A stretch of 64,000 bases of DNA, taken from NCBI RefSeq assembly GCF_003443995.1, contig NZ_QWEY01000003.1, forward strand, positions 336,858 through 400,857, given 5' to 3'. Source of the stretch: Pseudotabrizicola alkalilacus. Lineage in GTDB: Bacteria; Pseudomonadota; Alphaproteobacteria; Rhodobacterales; Rhodobacteraceae. The position numbers and the translations under genes were made by a program. This document shows positions 61,541 to 64,000 of the stretch, piece after piece; position 1 is the stretch's first letter, and the number at the start of each line of letters is the position of its first letter. The notes beneath the pieces were generated by a model. That model ran no database searches. It was not told the origin of the DNA and saw nothing but the letters and a program-made list of their open reading frames with translations.

Positions 61541-62293
61541 ATGGACAAAGCTTTTATCAAGGGACTGCGCCTTATCGAGACGCTGGCCATCAGCGAGGTG
61601 CCGCGCGGGGTCAGCGACCTTGCGACCGAGCTGGCAATGACAAAAAGCAACGTCCACCGGTTGTTGCAGACCCTTCAAAGTCTGGGCTACGTCCGGCAGG
61701 TGCCGTTGAACAGTTGCTATGAGCTGACGACCAAGATCTGGGAACTGGGCAGTCATGTCATCCGGCGGATGGACCTGATCAAGATCGCCCGACCGGCAAT
61801 GACGCTTCTAGCCGGGCAGACCGGCGAGACGATCCATCTGTCCGTGCTGGAAGACACAGATGTAATCTATCTGGACAAGATCGAAAGCGCGCATCACATC
61901 CGCGCCAACACCAGTGTAGGCGCCCGCGCTCCGGCCTTTACCGTGGCAACGGGCAAGGCAATGCTGGCCCATATGCCCGACGACTATCTGGAACGGTTCC
62001 GCCCGCATTTGCGCGCCTACACCGCCACCACCCGCACCACGATCGAGGCGCTGCGCAGCGACATCGAACTCGCGCGCGCGCAAGGCTATGCCGTGGTGCC
62101 GCAGGGCGAATGGCGCGACGGTATCGCCGCCTGCGCCTGCGCCATTCTTGGCCGCTCGGGGGAGCTGGTGGGGGCTATTGGCATCTCGGGGCCGGATTCC
62201 CGTGTGAAACGCAAACACCTGAAACTGATCGCGCCGCAAGTGATGGAGGCCGCTCAGACGATCTCTGCCGCTCTGGGGTATGTGCGACGCTGA
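61541..62293 (+). CDS. IclR-family transcriptional regulator
   Basis: 250 residues from ATG at 61541. Winged helix near residues 20-60 ([29 protein letters not shown]) and a C-terminal effector domain with [22 protein letters not shown]. IclR proteins bind palindromes like those at 57194 and 57364; the gene lies between the importer and the aldehyde dehydrogenase, so it should control both directions of the cluster. Effector unknown. Confidence 0.92.
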   Translation: MDKAFIKGLRLIETLAISEVPRGVSDLATELAMTKSNVHRLLQTLQSLGYVRQVPLNSCYELTTKIWELGSHVIRRMDLIKIARPAMTLLAGQTGETIHLSVLEDTDVIYLDKIESAHHIRANTSVGARAPAFTVATGKAMLAHMPDDYLERFRPHLRAYTATTRTTIEALRSDIELARAQGYAVVPQGEWRDGIAACACAILGRSGELVGAIGISGPDSRVKRKHLKLIAPQVMEAAQTISAALGYVRR

Positions 62294-62309
62294 GCGCAAG
62301 GAAACGACC

Positions 62310-63749
62310 ATGGCAGACTATCCTGACACCCGGCTTTTCATTGATGGCCACTGGCGGGACGGGGCGGGCGGACGCCGCATCGCGGTGACCGATCCGGCGA
62401 CCTCCGAAGTGATCGGACAGGTTGCCCATGCAGAAACATCGGATCTGGATGCGGCACTGGCCGCCGCCGAACGCGGCTTTGCCGTCTGGCGCGATACGGG
62501 CGTGTTCGAGCGATGCCGCATTCTGCGCCGCGCCGCGGATCTGTTGCGCGAAAGAGCGGGGCCGGTCGCGGAAATGATGACCCGTGAACAGGGCAAACCG
62601 CTGGCCGAGGCGCGCAGCGAAGTGCTGGCCGGGGCCGATATCATCGACTGGTTTGCCGAAGAAGGCCGCCGCGCCTATGGCCAGATCATCCCGGCCAGGG
62701 TGCCGGGGGTTCTGCAAATGGCAATCAGGTTGCCGGTCGGCCCGGTGGCAGCCTTTACGCCGTGGAATTTTCCCATCAATCAGGCGGTCCGCAAGATTGC
62801 GGCGGCGCTGGCGGCCGGCTGTTCGATCATCGTCAAGGCTCCCGAGGAAACACCTGCCAGCCCGGCCGAGCTGGTGCGCGCCTTTGCCGATGCCGGGGTG
62901 CCTGCGGGCGTGGTCAACCTTGTCTTTGGCGTGCCTGCCGAAATTTCCGAATATCTGATCCCGCATCCGGTGATCCGCAAGATTTCGTTCACCGGGTCAA
63001 CGCCGGTTGGCAAACATCTGGCGGCACTGGCCGGGCAGCACATGAAACGCGTGACGATGGAGCTGGGTGGCCACGCGCCGGTCATTGTCTGTGCCGATGC
63101 CGATCTGGAAAAGGCCATTCGCCTGATCGCCGGATCAAAACTGCGCAATGCCGGGCAGGTCTGTGTGTCACCGACCCGGTTTCTGGTCGAGGATGCGGCT
63201 TTTGACCCGTTCCTGTCGGGATTTACCGACGCTCTTTCCGCGGCGCGCATCGGCAACGGGCTGGAGGAAGGGGTGCAGATCGGTCCCCTTGCCAATGACC
63301 GCCGCGTCACAGCGCTGGAGTCTCTGGTCACGGATGCAGTCGCGAAAGGCGCCCGGCTGATGTGCGGTGGCACGCGGCTTGGCAATGTGGGCAACTTTTT
63401 TCCGCCCACGGTTCTGGCCGATGTGCCGCTGTCGGCCAGGATCATGCATGAGGAACCTTTTGGCCCGGTGGCCATCGTCAACCGGTTCACCACTCTGGAT
63501 CAGGCAATCGCCGAGGCCAACCGCCTGCCGTTCGGCCTCGCCTCCTATGCGTTCACCCGGTCAGGCGACGTCATGCACCGGCTGGGACTAGAGATTGAAG
63601 CGGGCATGACCACGATAAACCATCTGGGTCTTGGCTTGCCGGAAGTGCCCTTTGGCGGCGTACGCGAGTCCGGCTATGGCACCGAAGGCGGGTCAGAGGC
63701 GATTGATGCCTATCTGATCACCAAATTCGTCACCCAAATGACAGCGTGA
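62310..63749 (+). CDS. NAD(P)-dependent aldehyde dehydrogenase (succinate-semialdehyde-type)
   Basis: 479 residues from ATG at 62310 ([17 protein letters not shown]), 16 bases after the IclR stop with AAGGAA ahead. Catalytic Cys in [10 protein letters not shown], Glu in ELGGHAP, and [16 protein letters not shown]. Closest in pattern to GabD-like semialdehyde dehydrogenases. It may oxidise the aldehyde released by the class II aldolase or by the importer's substrate. Confidence 0.92.
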   Translation: MADYPDTRLFIDGHWRDGAGGRRIAVTDPATSEVIGQVAHAETSDLDAALAAAERGFAVWRDTGVFERCRILRRAADLLRERAGPVAEMMTREQGKPLAEARSEVLAGADIIDWFAEEGRRAYGQIIPARVPGVLQMAIRLPVGPVAAFTPWNFPINQAVRKIAAALAAGCSIIVKAPEETPASPAELVRAFADAGVPAGVVNLVFGVPAEISEYLIPHPVIRKISFTGSTPVGKHLAALAGQHMKRVTMELGGHAPVIVCADADLEKAIRLIAGSKLRNAGQVCVSPTRFLVEDAAFDPFLSGFTDALSAARIGNGLEEGVQIGPLANDRRVTALESLVTDAVAKGARLMCGGTRLGNVGNFFPPTVLADVPLSARIMHEEPFGPVAIVNRFTTLDQAIAEANRLPFGLASYAFTRSGDVMHRLGLEIEAGMTTINHLGLGLPEVPFGGVRESGYGTEGGSEAIDAYLITKFVTQMTA

Positions 63750-63870
63750 TTGCCGACCCCACCGGTCGGGCGGGCCACAAGAGACCGACACCCTTCCGAT
63801 GAGAAATCAATGCTGTTCAGAGCATCAGTAACGGCCTGAAACAACTGCTGGGCTGACCAGTTCTGACAGC

Positions 63871-64000
63871 TTACAGATCCGGCGAGACCTTCCAGTCTCG
63901 CAGTTTGTAGACGGTTCCGGGGCGGGGGCGTGGTTTTTCTTCGGGTTCGCGCATCCGGCGTTTGAAGCTGTGGATCGGGGTGGCGCGGTCGTCGATGCGG
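63871..64000 (-). CDS. 3' end of an unidentified gene, cut by the window edge
   Basis: Reading the minus strand from 63999 gives 42 residues ending RPGTVYKLRDWKVSPDL and a TAA stop at 63871-63873. The basic, Pro-rich C-terminal tail is coding-like and continues off the window. I do not recognise it. The 121 bases between it and the aldehyde dehydrogenase show no gene. Confidence 0.5.
   Translation of the reverse strand, partial: RIDDRATPIHSFKRRMREPEEKPRPRPGTVYKLRDWKVSPDL

Overview
The window looks like chromosome from an alphaproteobacterium of the Rhodobacteraceae (Rhodobacterales). The evidence is the high GC content, a Usg-family gene beside gyrA, a soxBDAG-type sarcosine oxidase operon, folate-dependent TrmFO next to a glutamyl-Q tRNA(Asp) synthetase, CcmI, short DUF1289-type proteins and many ATGA-type gene overlaps. 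No rRNA, tRNA or CRISPR array was recognised.

Layout. (1) 0-8.6 kb: an acetylornithine-deacetylase-like peptidase and a D-amino-acid-oxidase-like flavoenzyme (minus strand) stand back to back with a five-gene di/oligopeptide ABC importer (plus strand). A large inverted repeat separates the binding-protein gene from the permease genes. (2) 8.6-28.1 kb: core genome. It holds an ArsR regulator, an SDR, usg, gyrA, trmFO, gluQ, the sarcosine oxidase operon with an extra Pro/Ala-rich membrane protein inside it, ccmI-ruvX-DUF1289, a putative 2OG-dioxygenase-like gene coupled to a TauE/SafE exporter, a Bcr/CflA-type MFS pump and dusA. (3) 28.0-40.9 kb: a defective prophage integrated in frame in the 5' end of dusA. 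A 15-bp direct repeat marks both ends, and the displaced host dusA start survives at the right end. The left half is integrase plus lysis and tail-fibre genes on the minus strand. The right half is a chain of overlapping early genes on the plus strand (a truncated TolA-like gene, recT, many tiny Cys-rich genes, a PrtN-like activator). The halves meet at about 35,188, where two oppositely oriented genes have both lost their 5' ends, so head, terminase, repressor and most tail genes appear deleted. (4) 41.2-44.6 kb: a GlcD-like FAD oxidase divergent from a FadR-type regulator and an AcuI-like acrylyl-CoA reductase. (5) 44.6-63.7 kb: a large catabolic unit. Eleven tightly packed minus-strand genes encode two CoA-transferase-like subunits, a family III CoA transferase, a 2-hydroxyacid dehydrogenase, a class II aldolase, an FGGY kinase, a ThDP enzyme, a molybdopterin oxidoreductase, an AhpD-like protein, a rhodanese and an acyl-CoA ligase. 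They diverge from a polyamine-type ABC importer with a fused permease, an IclR regulator and an aldehyde dehydrogenase. Two matching 17-bp palindromes in the shared intergenic region are the likely IclR operators.

How the genes work together: region 5 reads as one uptake-and-degradation regulon. The importer brings in an unknown small organic compound. Oxidation, phosphorylation, aldol cleavage and CoA activation steps are encoded in the operon, and IclR senses the compound or a derivative. The combination does not match a pathway I can name, so it is the best candidate here for an undescribed system. The prophage remnant is the best-supported structural story.
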